Positions 24,703 through 36,734 of a stretch of DNA of 64,000 nt are shown piece by piece. Under the pieces are notes generated by a model that saw nothing but the letters and a program-made list of their open reading frames with translations, had not been told where the DNA came from and ran no database searches. This DNA comes from Arcuatula senhousia (taxonomy: Eukaryota > Mollusca > Bivalvia > Mytilida > Mytilidae), in NCBI GenBank assembly GCA_963971305.1, contig OZ020313.1, forward strand, positions 24,406,602-24,470,601, given 5' to 3'. Position 1 is the first letter of the stretch. Each line of letters begins with the position of its first letter. The position numbers were made by a program, and so were the translations under genes.

Positions 24703-25617
24703 TGTGACTTTTCTATCTAAATGCCTTGTGATTTTGCCAGCAGTTTGCTCATTGACTTTAAATCACCCAAAGCCGTGTGTTTTTTCTGCGTGTTGCTCAT
24801 TGACTCTTAATCCCAAATGCCTTGTGATTTGTGCAGTATTTAAACACAAAATTCCGGGAGCAAGCACTGGGTAGCACATTACAAATGCTGGGATCAGGTC
24901 TTTGAGGTTCTACCAGCAGTCCAGTTGAAGATTGCTGGCTTCCATTAATTTTTTAAATTATATAATTTCTGTTGTTTAAAGAAAATTGTGTCATGTATGG
25001 TATTGATATACAACATAAAAAGGAACTACGATTTATATTTTTTTATTATATAAGAAATGTCATACAAAACATAAGAAATAAAGACATTTACAACAATATA
25101 TTTTTGGTCAGATCAGTTGAATGAGATCATTTCTTTTTCGTTTATAAAGTAAGGACAGGAGCAATCGAGTAAATCATCAGACTTGTCATCATATGGAAAA
25201 AAATAATATTTTACATTTAGGAAAACTAAACACCTAGTGGTCCGTGTAACACTTAACAATTTAAAATTCTAAATTTCTAAAGCATTTTTAATGTTTGAAT
25301 TTTTAAATAAAAAGTTAAAATTTCAAATTTCTAAAATGTTAATATTTTGAAAACTTACCCCAAAAAATCAAATTTTCAAAAATTCAAAACTAGTAACAAC
25401 GTTAATCTGTTTACCAAATTTTCAAAAATAATGAATTCGATTCATTTTTCAATATTTCCAATTTTGAACATTGGAAATTCGAATATTTGACTAAAAATAA
25501 ATATGTGAAACTTGGGAATCTATATCAGTTTTCCGTTTGACATTTGGCGGTCCTTTTTTATTTTCCCATAGAAATGATTAAACTTTGTCAAATACTGATC
25601 CGATCTTTAAACATACC

Positions 25618-26250
25618 TTTTTAGCTCACCCAGCCAAAGGCCATGTGAGCTTATGCCTTCACTATGCGTCCGTCGTCGTCTGTCGTCCGTCGTCTGTCGC
25701 CCGTTAACAATTTAAAAAATCTTCTTCTCTGAAACCACTGAACCAATTTAACTGAAACTTTGCAGGAATAACATATGACATGTTGGCAACAAACGATCCT
25801 CAAAAACTCAACAACCATAACAGATAGAATAAAATCCGAAGGATCTTAGGCTCTTCAGAACAAAAGCTCTACCAAAGTCACCATTGGGTTGAAGTTGTCA
25901 GATGACCCTTAATAGGGGTTATGGCCCTTAACGGTTCAAAAATAGCATTTTTTCATGTTTTTGGCCTATAGAATGAAAACTATTGCAGATAGAGAAAAGC
26001 TATCGCTTGCTTAAATGTTCAACTCGTATAGCTCTACAGAACACTTTATAGGATGAAGTTGTCAGATACCCCCTTATAGGGGGTACAGCCCCTTAAAAGT
26101 TGTTGAATAATAGTGTTGAATGAAAACTATTGCAGATAGAGAAAAGCTTTTCCTGCTTAAACACTCAGCTCATTAAGCTATACAAAAGTCTTCATAGGGT
26201 TGACATCAAGACCAGATGAACGATTCAGGCTCCTGGGAACCTCTTGTGTT
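25618..26250 (+). mobile_element. AGCTCACCTG-type dispersed element
   Basis: Starts tttagctcacccagccaaag and ends gatgaacgattcaggctcctg plus ggaacctcttgtg. Internal units carry gttgaagttgtcagatgaccc and ttaataggggttatggccct. Shorter than the other complete copies. Confidence 0.7.
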
Positions 26251-26344
26251 ACGTTGAAAAACGTCTTCAATGCACAGGATACCTCTGCACAAGTATACCC
26301 ATGCTCCTCAACCATTAACCGAATTGCATCTTCGTAATTTTCTA

Positions 26345-27513
26345 GAAGCAAAGGTGTATAAAAGGGACAATCAACATCATAAAACCGTAACGACAAATAC
26401 AAAACCGGTAGACAAAAAATCATTATAACGAAACAAACCACACAACAACATAAAACACACACACACACACATAACAACAAAACCGCATTCAGCGACGTGA
26501 ACTCAAGTCGAAACGAGAGTGAACTCAGGTGCTGCGGAAGAGTAAGCAATTTCTGCTTGCTATAGCACACCCGTCACGTTGCCAAAGGTTGATTTAGTGT
26601 TGGTCAAATCTGGAAAGGATGACATTACCAAACTCTATGTCAAAACAACATCTGTGTTCATGTGAGAGAAAGAAATCCCGTTTTTGTATACAAGCACATG
26701 ATGTCTTCCGTAAAATTTCTTGAGTGATGACAACAACCTGGGAGGAACGTACACTGTGTTAACAATTTGCTTGTCAGTGGTGTAGCTCCATAAAAAAGTC
26801 GTTGTACTCCCCACATGCTCTGGAATAACGAATCAATTGTGATACGTAAACTCCATATGCTGGAGCGGACGGAATGTTGCTACACAAAAAGGGAAAGTTA
26901 GCTATTGGAAAGTTGAAGTCATCACGTTTGTCATAGAGCTTTGTACAAATAGACGATAAAGAGATGTGGAATAAGTGTACGCGACAAAACCAACATTAAA
27001 GAAACGGCAATTTAAAAAAATTACAATTGAAAACAGCCAGCAGCCTTCCTAGTGTGTCAATTTAGAGAAATATATCCAAATATGAAGCGGACCTCCTAGA
27101 GTCTGTAGTGTCCTTTATCTCAAGTTCCTTTGGAGATTTGAGATGTAAATAGTCACCAAATCGAGGATTGCTTAGTGAAAGGACATCATCAATGTAATGA
27201 AATGTGAGATTGAAGGAAAAAGCAAGTTTGCGGTCCTTTTTGTCTAGAAGTGATTGTAAGAAGTCCACTTCATATTAATGAAGAAACAAATCGGCAAGCA
27301 ATGGTGCACAATTTGTGCCCATTGGGATACCTATTGTCTTCTGAAAAACACATCCACCAAACTGTACAAATATGTTGTCGATCAGAAAGTTGAGTATTTT
27401 TATTTTTCTTGCTAGACTCTTGGATGACAAAAAAGTCTTTTTATAACCGACGATCAAATACTTGTACCTGCGTTTTCCGTTCTTGATAACGAGATTTTAA
27501 TTGTGAATGTGGA

Positions 27514-27551
<38 letters not shown>

Positions 27552-29440
27552 GGTTGCTTAGTGTCCCGTCGGCGATATTTCAGCCATAATCGGGACATCA
27601 ACATGTTATAATAATTAAATCAAAATTGGAATTAAAACGGAGTCAAAAGACCGTATAGATTAAACAAAAGGTTTGAAAAGATAAATTGATAAAAAGCAAA
27701 CCTTAAAAATGAACAAACTAAAATATAAAACTAATCATAAGGAAAAAATAACAAAAACAACGAAAAAGCAATGCAAATAATAATATAAAACAGTGATTGT
27801 ACAAGAACTATATCTTAGAAAAACAGATTTAAATTTTTGAAACAATCCAATTTCCTTTAAAAATGATAAAAGGACATCGGTTTGGGTGCCGCTAAACAAA
27901 TCGTGCATTGTGGCACAATTGAAATACTTCATACGTGCTGGAGCAACATCAACACAGTCGAGAAGAACATGCTTCAAAGAATACTGCGAGTCACAGGGAA
28001 TGCACATCGGGGCCTCCTTCTCCTGTGTCATCAGGTGGCCATGTGTCCTATACGACATCTAGTGATGACCACCTGGTCTCGACAGCATCTAAATGAAACA
28101 TGACTCTCCCCGAGCTGTGGTTTTAGCTCATGAAGTTTGTTGTGCTCAGCGGCAGCCCAAACCTCATCCCATAAAGTCTGAACAGATATTCGGATTGTAT
28201 TTCTACAATCCGAATAAGAAATAAAACAGTTGGACACGGGTTTACTAAGGGCTTCCTACGTAACCCTGTCCACAACTGAATTCCCATGAATACAAGTATG
28301 ACTGGGTACCCATAGGAAAATAAATTCTACGCCACCTCGAATGTGGAAATGAAGTATATAATGTAGAGAAATCAAAGTCAAAGGTTTAATGCTACTACAT
28401 AATGAAAATGACTTAGAATGGAGACTTTCCATCAGTTCTTTAGATTTTTTGAGAATCCACATTTGATTGACGCCATTTTTAAAGTAACAACACTCGAAAT
28501 ACTTTTGAGGGCTTGATTTTATTGCCGTCAAAATAAATGTTCACAAAACTGAAAGAGGTTTAGTTGTTCATTTTGATGACCCAGCAATAAATCGTTGCTT
28601 GTATGACGTTTTATGTAACTTAATTTGGAAGCAAATACAAGGATGGAACTTTTTTTTATGTCAACAGAAATGCCAAAGGAAGAAATAATTATTATGATTG
28701 TTGATTATTTCCTCCTTTGACAGTGTTGTTGCTGTATATGTGGTGCTTTTGCTAGTATAACCAAACCCTACTTCAGCTGTTAAACAATCAATATAGTGTT
28801 TTTTGCAAACGAAAATGATGTTGTTAGGCGCTTTATCAGCAGGTACGACAACATATTTTTCATGTAAGGTGGACAATGTCTTTACAACATCAGGATTGTT
28901 GAAAATAGATGTTGCCTTGGTAGTCATCGAGCCTTTCAAAGAGTTAATCCTTTTCAAAACCTACGACCTCACAGACTTTACCCACTCAGAAAGAACATCG
29001 CTTTCTTTTTCATGTTCTTTTTGGTCCATTTTCTGGCATAGTCTTCATGAACTGAATCCATAATTGTTTTGAAATTATGGTTCCAGTTAATTGCTCTAGG
29101 CTCACGATATTTTGGTCCTTTGGTCAAAGCATCGCGAAGTTGGTCATTTACCACGATGTTGAGGTCCTCAATAATGATGTGGCCAGAGGGACTATATTTG
29201 AATTAGGATTTGTCACAAGAACAGTCTGGTGGTTTAGTCTTGAGGTCGTTGATTTGGTAATCCCGCAAAACTGGTTTGTAGTTAAATACCTTAGGTGCAA
29301 TGGTGGAAGGATAGGAATAAGAAATGACGGGAACACTTTTGTCTTTGAAATAAGAAGGGGTATGTTCTGTAACAGATTTATGGTGTAAAATGGAAAACAT
29401 TTTATGTGTCTAAGCTTCATACTGATCAAGATTATGGATT
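26345..29440 (-). mobile_element. Near full-length but decayed Penelope-like retroelement
   Basis: From right to left on the minus strand: VLRDYQINDLKTKPPDCSC near 29,270 (N-terminal Cys motif of the family), KYVVVPADKAPNNIIFVCKK (28,661-28,957), WILKKSKELMESLHSKSF (28,256-28,531), IGIPMGTNCAPLLADLFLH (27,275-27,457), HYIDDVLSLSN (27,062-27,268), then the untranslated tail ending with cacctgagttcactctcg at 26,510-26,535. Stops and frameshifts are frequent. It is cut by a non-LTR fragment at 27,519-28,338 and by a ~100-bp dispersed repeat at 26,943-27,046. The Y-I-D-D catalytic box is kept. It is not functional as it stands. Confidence 0.8.
27519..28338 (-). mobile_element. 5'-truncated non-LTR retrotransposon 3' end (RNase H type)
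   Basis: The minus strand encodes RNase H text: FLWVPSHTCIHGNSVVD, then RCRIGHMATHGHLM and CIPCDSQYSLKHVLLDC, all typical of I/Nimb-like non-LTR elements. The 3' UTR reads ggctgaaatatcgccgacggg then acactaagcaac, followed by an (aatc)n tail at 27,519-27,549. A 14-bp target duplication GAATGTGGAAATGA flanks it at 27,505-27,518 and 28,339-28,352. Removing the insertion rejoins the host Penelope-like sequence. Confidence 0.85.
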
Positions 29441-29915
29441 TTATTCCCAATTTTAGTAAAAAATTCAAAATTTCAAACTTTCAAACTTTCAAAATCCGAA
29501 ATATTCAAACATTCATTATTTTTGAAAATTTGGTAAAAAGATTAACGCTGTAACTAGTTTTGAATCTTTGAAAATTTGATTTTTTGGATAAGTTTTCAAA
29601 ATATTAACATTTTAGAAATTTGATATTTTAACTTTTTATTTAAAAATTCAAATATTAATAATGCTTTAAAAATTTAGAATTTTAAATTGTTAAGTGTTAC
29701 ACGGACCCCTAGTCCATGTGTAGTCAGTGTGTATAGTATAATATTTCAATTTATGACACCATGTATTTCTTATTCTCATAATAAAAGAGCTAGTGTACAA
29801 TACAGGAATGTAAAATAACATTGAGCGATAAACACAGAAAATAGATGCAAAATATGAATATTTGAAAAAATAAAAACCTTGAACATTATAGGAATGTAGC
29901 TTGCATGCGATTGCA

Positions 29916-32900
29916 TCATACACTATCAGATTGAGAAGAAGACGTTTTCTTCAGATTTTTCGAATATAAAACCTGAATCTGATCGTCGGATTTCTTTCTC
30001 CGCCATATTTGACGTCGTTTAACATAGATTACAGACAGGATAACAATAATCATGATAATAATCAAGCTCGCCCCAGCAATGGCGGCAATATACTCTGGTT
30101 TAAATATAGTAACAAAGAAACCTTCACCTTGATGTGACGGTGCTGCTGTAATTTGCTCATCAGTTTCTTGCAATAATATAATTGTAGTTTCTGGACTATT
30201 ATTCCTATTTTCATTAATGTTTACTTTCCCTTCATCCGCTGGGAATACTTCAAAAGTTTCAGTTTCCTTCGAAGACAAAAGTCGCCCTTCAGTTTCTGGG
30301 GACAAAATAATTGTTTGTTCGACTGTTGTTGTCTGACTTTGAGAATTCGAATCTTCCTCCAATTTTGCTAATGTACTTAGTGTAGACTCACTATACACGT
30401 TATTTTCGGACTCTTTGTGCAACAATGGCATTTCTTCTTGCTTTTCTATATTCAGCACTGGCAGGACTATAGCAGATTTGTTTTCATTTTTCATTACAAA
30501 TTCCTGACCAGAATCTTGCGATTTATTCACACTATCACGGTAATAATGGCTATCTTCTGAAACATTTTGCTGGGATGGTGTTGTATACTGCGTGACCTCG
30601 CCAGTGGGCGTCTCAGTAGTAGAAGTAAGATCTTCTGTAGTTGTTGTGAGATCAAAATATTCCTTTTCTAAATCTGAATCTTTTGATACGAAAAAAAAAT
30701 ATACAAAATAATCATTTTGTCCCGTTTTTGGTACCTTTTGGGTGTATTACATCATGTACACTGTCATGACTGTTACATATCTGATAAATTTCTTGTGTTA
30801 AATTGTCGCCTTTTGAGGTTATGATTGCTATGTGCGATTATTCAAATTTTTCGGAACTTCCAACTTTTTGTACACACGACATGAAGTAAATTTTATGATA
30901 TATTGAGGATGCGTAGAGCATATTATATATGCACCAATCAACTATCATAAAATATGACATGTATGACATCTAAATACACCATGGCATTTGAGTACTTTTC
31001 ATGAATCAGCAATGTTCTTTAAAAAAGTTAAGTAAAGTATCAAATTCTATGTTTTTTCAAGGATATTTCCAAACTTTAGAAGATTTCAGGTCTTTTCCAC
31101 GATTTTGAAATCTGACATGAAATTGAAGAAAAGAACTTTCCCGCGGTTTCAATGATGATTGAAACCCTGTTGGTGTCAAAGCCGGAATAAAAAAAAATGT
31201 ACGTAGAATATGTGTAGAAACCAGTGATGGAGGAAAAAAAAACATTTAAAAAAAGACTTACCGTTTGTACACTTGTAGAAAGAGAAATCGTCTATGGCTA
31301 TATCTGCCGTATGACTTAGTCCTCTTCTTGCCTGTACTACTATCTGGAAATATAAAGTGTATACTGAAAAGTCTGTTGATCAGAGAGTCATGCAAAGCGA
31401 TTTGCTCCACTCTTTCAGTAGGACAAAAATTGGGTTGTGATAGGGTTCTATATTATTCTACACGCTGAATTTACCATTAGGAATGCGACAGGTGTTTTTC
31501 AACCCGCAAGATCCAGAAAACTGATGTTTACGACTATAGTTAGCGTTAATGAATGCTATTCCGAGTTGATTTGTGAGTTTCTTAGTCCAGGATCAAATTA
31601 TTAAGACTGTACAATGTCCTTTTTGCAAAGCAGATAGTTTCGAACTCATGTATAGATCTAATATCATGTCGATTCATCTTCGAGTTTCTTCTATAAAATT
31701 GCAAAAGGTGCCGTTTTGCAAATCAGCTTTACTCAGCTTTTGATTAGGGGTCTTTTATGTAGTTTAAATGAATAACACGAAACAGCAAATGTGTAAAAAT
31801 GTACTTTCTTTTTAAAACACCTACTTGAAAGTTCTCGTGTTGCCTCTCTATAAAAACATCGACAACTTGCCATACTTCTCCTTGGTTCCCGCTAACTTTG
31901 AAGAGTAGCTCTTCATCTTTGTCCTCAGAAAGAAGGAGGATTTCTAAATCTCCCATATCTAGAATTTACATTTAAGAAAATTCATTGCTTTATTAAAGCT
32001 AAAATGGTAGTGACGAATGCTTGCTCATTAGCCGCCATATATGGATGCTAGCTCCTTCTATAGCTTTCAGTTTACAAAAGAACAGTGTTATCCTAATTCA
32101 TGGCATTTAATAGCAAGCACATACCCCGGTACTCAGTTGTTTTCAAACAATCTAATCAAAAATTGTTCTTTTCTTATTACAACAGAATAGCCTTTGTCTT
32201 TAACATGTTCAATTGATGGTGTTTTATTCGAATCAAACCAAACCAAAACAAAGAAACATAAGAGTATCATTTTTTTATAAGACCAGCTACACTTACATCG
32301 TGTTTCCTCGGGTCCTAACATATGGTACCATAACTGGAAGCACCGCCTACTTTTGTACCAGGGATAAACCGGGGACATCAGTCTGCTGACGTACCCAGGC
32401 TGACTCGGGACAGAGGACTCCATGTACAGGTAATGCCCTAAAACAAAGAAAGATTCTGTATTTAATTCGTCACTAGATTAAAAACTTTTTTTTTATTTTG
32501 TTTTATTTGTTTTTTTTATATATAAATTACACGCAAGTCTTGTTTACCTTACTCTATTTTTTCCTAATTTCAAAGTTATAAATGCAACTACGGTTTCAGC
32601 CACCCCTAATAGTTGACTACTGAATAAAGCCGTAAACCTGAATATTAGAACATACAGGTCTATGATAAAGCTAACGCAAACATATGTTGTTGTGTGCATC
32701 ATGTGCATGGTGTTGGCTTTTAACAATAGCTTGACCTTCTACCTGCACTTATTTTAAAAGGAAAAGATCTAGATGAAGGTGAAACTATACGAAAAAGAAC
32801 CAAGTTAACGTTGTTTGTCTATTATATGCTATAACTGCTTGCACAGGCGAGACCGCATGAAAAGATTGATGACGGCGATATTTGCCAATTACGGATTGTG

Positions 32901-35900
32901 CATGAACTAGAACCATGGGTTCTGTTTCTTACCATTGTGATTTAGACCAAGCGTGTGGTCGCTTAAAGGACCAGTCCGTTTGGTACCAGTTTCCCGCGTA
33001 TTAATCATCCAATCAGCTTGGTGGTTGCTATCCTGCGTCCATCCACACAAGGATTTGTATTCGAAGTCGCATTTGTTAATATCCAAGGCAGCTATACAAA
33101 TTTAAAGATCATTATATACGACAAAACTGTCACTTAGAAAATTAAATAAGGTTCTTCTATTATTTAAAGGTTGCTCGCTTGTGCTATATTTAAACAAATA
33201 TATGCTGTACTTGGTGCATTAAGAAGGAAAACTAAAAAACTAAGTAAATCATGAAAGGCATAGAACAATTTTAGAACACAGGCACTTTTAGCAGGTGCTA
33301 ATAATTAATAATATTATTAAAGTGTTATATTGTCGATTTTCATCTAATTTATTCCAAACACGACCCTTCAAATTAAGGACAGCACAAAGCATAGAAATTA
33401 AGACTTACAATTGCATTCATTATAAATGCATCGCCGGGCATCATCCCTTATAGAAGTTATCAAACGTATAAAAACTGTGATGCTTACATGTAGTAGAGTC
33501 GAAAGTTGCATCTAAGACATGAACGGCCACTCATAAGAATAATCATTTTAAGAAAAGCGAATTTGCTTGGTTATCATTTCGTAAAATTTTGTATACTTAC
33601 AATGGCAGTTAGGAAGTGGCTCTGACCACACCTTCCGGTCACAATAAAGGAACTCTTCACCATCCATTATGTAACCAGGATTACAGGATACAACAAGCAA
33701 TGAATTCTGGGATATAACCGCCACCTCTCCATTTTTTACAGAGGTAAAACCTTCTTGACTGCAACTTTTAGCTGAAAATGGAGAACAATGTTTTAATCAA
33801 CATCAGAGGCCGGGTAGACTAAGACAAGAGGCTCCCAGGAGCCTGAATCGCTTACCTGGTCCTTATGTCAACTCTATGAAGACTTTTATATAGCTAAATG
33901 AGCTAAATGTTTCATCAAGAAAAAGCTTTTCTCTGTCTGCAATAGTTCCATTAAATAAGCAAAAAGCACTATTATTCAACTTTTATGGGACTGTAACCCC
34001 TATAAGGGGTTATCTGACAACTTCAACCCTATGGAGACTTTTGTAGAGCTAAATGAGCTGAACATTTAAGCAAGCAACAGCTTTTCCCTATCTGCAATAG
34101 TTTTTATTCTTTAGGCCAAAAACACATTTTTTTGCCTTTAAAGGGCTGTAACCCCTACAAGGGGTCATTTGACAACTTCGACCCTATAAAGACTTCTGTA
34201 TAGCTGAATTAACTGAACATTTAAGCAAGCAACAGCTCCTCTTTATCTGCAATAGTTTTCGTTCTATAGGCCAAAAACACTATTTTTCGACTTTAAGGGG
34301 CTGTAACCCCTACAACGGGTCATCTGACAACTTTGACCTTGTGGAGACTTTTGTAGAGCTAAATGAGCTGAATATTTAAGCAAGCAACAGCTTTTCTCTA
34401 TCTGCAATAGTTTTCATTCTGTGGGCCAAAAACACATTTTTTTGCCTTTGACCTTATGGAGACTTTTGTAGAGCTAAATGAGCTGAACATTTAAGCAAGC
34501 AACAGCTTTTCCCTATCTGCAATAGTTTTTATTCTTTAGGCCAAAAACACAATTTTTTGCCTTTAAAGGGCTGTAACCCCTACAAGGGGTCATTTGACAA
34601 CTTCGACCCTATAAAGACTTCTGTATAGCTGAATTTACTGAACATTTAAGCAAGCAACGGCTTCTCTTTATCTGCAATATTTATCGTTCTATAGGCCAAA
34701 AACACTATTTTTCGGCTTTAAGGGGCTGTAACCCCTACAAGGGGTTATCTGACAACTTTGACCTTGTGGAGACTTTTGTAGAGCTAAATGAGCTGAACAT
34801 TTTAGCAAGCAACAGCTTTTCTCTATCTGCAAGAGTTTTCATTTTATAGGCCAAAAACACTATTTTTCGCCTTTAAGGTGCTGTAACCCCTCTAAGGGGT
34901 CATCTGACAACTTCGACCGAATAGAGACTTTTGTAGAGCTTTTGATTCTGAAGAGCCTAAGATCCTTCGGATTTTTTCTATTTGTTATGGTTGCTGAGTT
35001 ATAAGCCATTTTAAGTGTTTTTTTTCCTATGTTCTATTTTTAGTAACAGCGGCCATGTTTTTTATTGAATCATTTTAAAATGAGGATCGTTTGTTGCCAA
35101 CATGTTATTTATCATTACTGCAAAGTTTCAGTTAAATTGGTTCAGTGGTTTCAGAGAAGAAGATTTTTGAAATTGTTAACGGACGACGACGGACGCATAG
35201 TGATGACATAAGCTCACATGACCTTTTGCCAGGTGAGCTAAAAAGGGGTCCTATGGGGATGAAAGTTACAGATCAATTTTGCTGAAAATCCTCACAAAAA
35301 TGTTCAATTTTGGAAGAAAATATGGAGTCAAATCCCCTAAAATACCCTCCTTTCTGGGTCCGCCACTGCCATGACTGCAGTGATCATGATTTCAAAAAAA
35401 AAAATCCTGATTCATATGTTTGATTCCGTTGATGTAAACTTTAAATTTATGTCTATTCAGAACGATCTGTGCCAAGTCTTACTATATTTAACAATGACTC
35501 AGCAAACCACAAATACTGCAGCTTGTGTAATTGTTTGCTGATGAAAGCTGAACTAAGGATATTTCTTCGTCAACTCTTTTTTTAACAAAGTACCTCCACC
35601 AGACATTCTAGCCCGTTTTTAAAAACAGAGGTTATATAACATGTTTAAGCGATCAACTATATATAATTAACTATATAGAATAAAAAGTCAGTTTTAGCGA
35701 CTGGCGCGCTTTTTTTTATTCGGAATTGCTATAAAACACTTCTGGGTTATTTGAAGCTATCTGTACATGACTTAAAAAATGCTGCATCACGCCGGGGCGC
35801 CACCATCATCTTTGAATCGCAAGAAAACACGGCACTGGCATGGCTGTCTCAGAAGGGTTTTAGTACCAAAGAGTAGAACGACCTTTTTTTAGAACCTATT

Positions 35901-36734
35901 TATCAAACTTACCGTGACAAATGGGGACCGGAGATGTCCACACCCCATTGAAACAATAAGACTCCTTTAATCCAAACATCTCAAACCCTTCATCACATTT
36001 GTAGTTAATCGTGAAATAGGGGTCGGTGGAGATCGTCGAGGAACCGTGTGGAATACTTTCTTTTGGACAGTCACACAAAACTAAAATAAAACAGGCAATT
36101 ATAAAATTTCATAGATTTTAAGTGATTCATTCCAAGCATAATCTAGTGTATTCTGTTTCAGAACAAGTCTTAATATTTAACATGTTTTATTTTTAATTGT
36201 CATATTTTTTTCGTAGCAGAATACTTTCTGCACTGCATTTTTTTTTCTTTTTACTTTCACACTTTTATTTTTTTTTCTGCTGTTGGTTTGAGTTTTTATT
36301 GTCCAAGCCGGCGTGTCTAGATCCAACTTTTATTAAACAATTTTGCCAGCCGGGTTAAATTGATCGTTTTTTTCGTACTAGAAGTTTTATAGCAGAATTT
36401 TAAGCTTAAATTTCAAATTTTGGGCGACACAAATCAAAATAATTAATTTTATTTTGATTAAAAAATTTCGGAGAAAAATGCTAAAACATCATAAAAAGTT
36501 TCTGCCGATTTAAATATCAAATAAATACTTTTCTGTCAAGGATCATTAAAAATTCCTTAAAAATTTGGTGTACGGAAAAAAAACACAAGATAAATATTTT
36601 ATAAATTTAATCAGAATTAACTCATATTAAAAATTCAATTATAGAAAATATTATTTTTGATGTTACTAACATATTTTCTTACCTTTTACAATAAATAATG
36701 AATAAAAACCGAATAGATGAAATGGTGTAAACAT
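29916..36734 (-). CDS. Gene B: CCP-CCP-MAM-stalk type I membrane protein, paralogue of gene A
   Basis: Eight exons in transcript order join to 556 codons plus stop: 36683-36734, 35913-36080, 33601-33771, 32933-33091, 32297-32437, 31825-31958, 31262-31343, 29916-30679. Signal peptide MFTPFHLFGFYSLFIVKG (exon 1 is an inference from its ATG, phase 1 and gtaag donor). CCP 1 (CDCPKES...GVWTSPVPIC) and CCP 2 (SCSQEGF...KVWSEPLPNC) span ~18-131. MAM (~132-303) has KCDFEYKSLCGW, RTGPLSDHT, RRCFQLWYHM and ADIAIDDFSFYKC. A Ser/Thr/Glu-rich stalk leads to a transmembrane helix (~500-522, ASLIIIMIIVILSVIYV) and a basic 34-residue tail ending SQSDSV, a possible class III PDZ ligand. MAM exon lengths (159, 141, 134, 82) equal those of gene A, so the genes arose by inverted duplication. 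The stalk is shorter and less Thr-rich than in A. Confidence 0.85.
33826..35243 (-). mobile_element. AGCTCACCTG-type element with 425-bp internal duplication, gene B intron 2
   Basis: On the plus strand it runs from gaggctcccaggagcctgaa to gccaggtgagctaaaaag. Internal units with ctgtaacccctacaaggggtc recur. Text starting ggccaaaaacac at 34,114 is repeated at 34,539, a 425-bp direct duplication. It lies between exons 35913-36080 and 33601-33771. Confidence 0.75.

Larger units (their letters stand above)
25237..29709. mobile_element. 4.47-kb long-terminal-inverted-repeat unit with nested retroelements
   Basis: The left arm, 25,237-25,440, begins GTGGTCCGTGTAACACTTAA. The right arm, 29,508-29,709, ends TTAAGTGTTACACGGACCCC. 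The arms are AT-rich, ~200 bp, and match over their length with small indels. TA lies next to both ends (25,235-25,236 and 29,710-29,711). No own transposase was recognised. The interior holds an AGCTCACC-type element (25,618-26,250), a minus-strand Penelope-like element (26,345-29,440) and, inside that, a non-LTR fragment. The right end is 206 bp beyond the stop codon of gene B. Confidence 0.75.
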
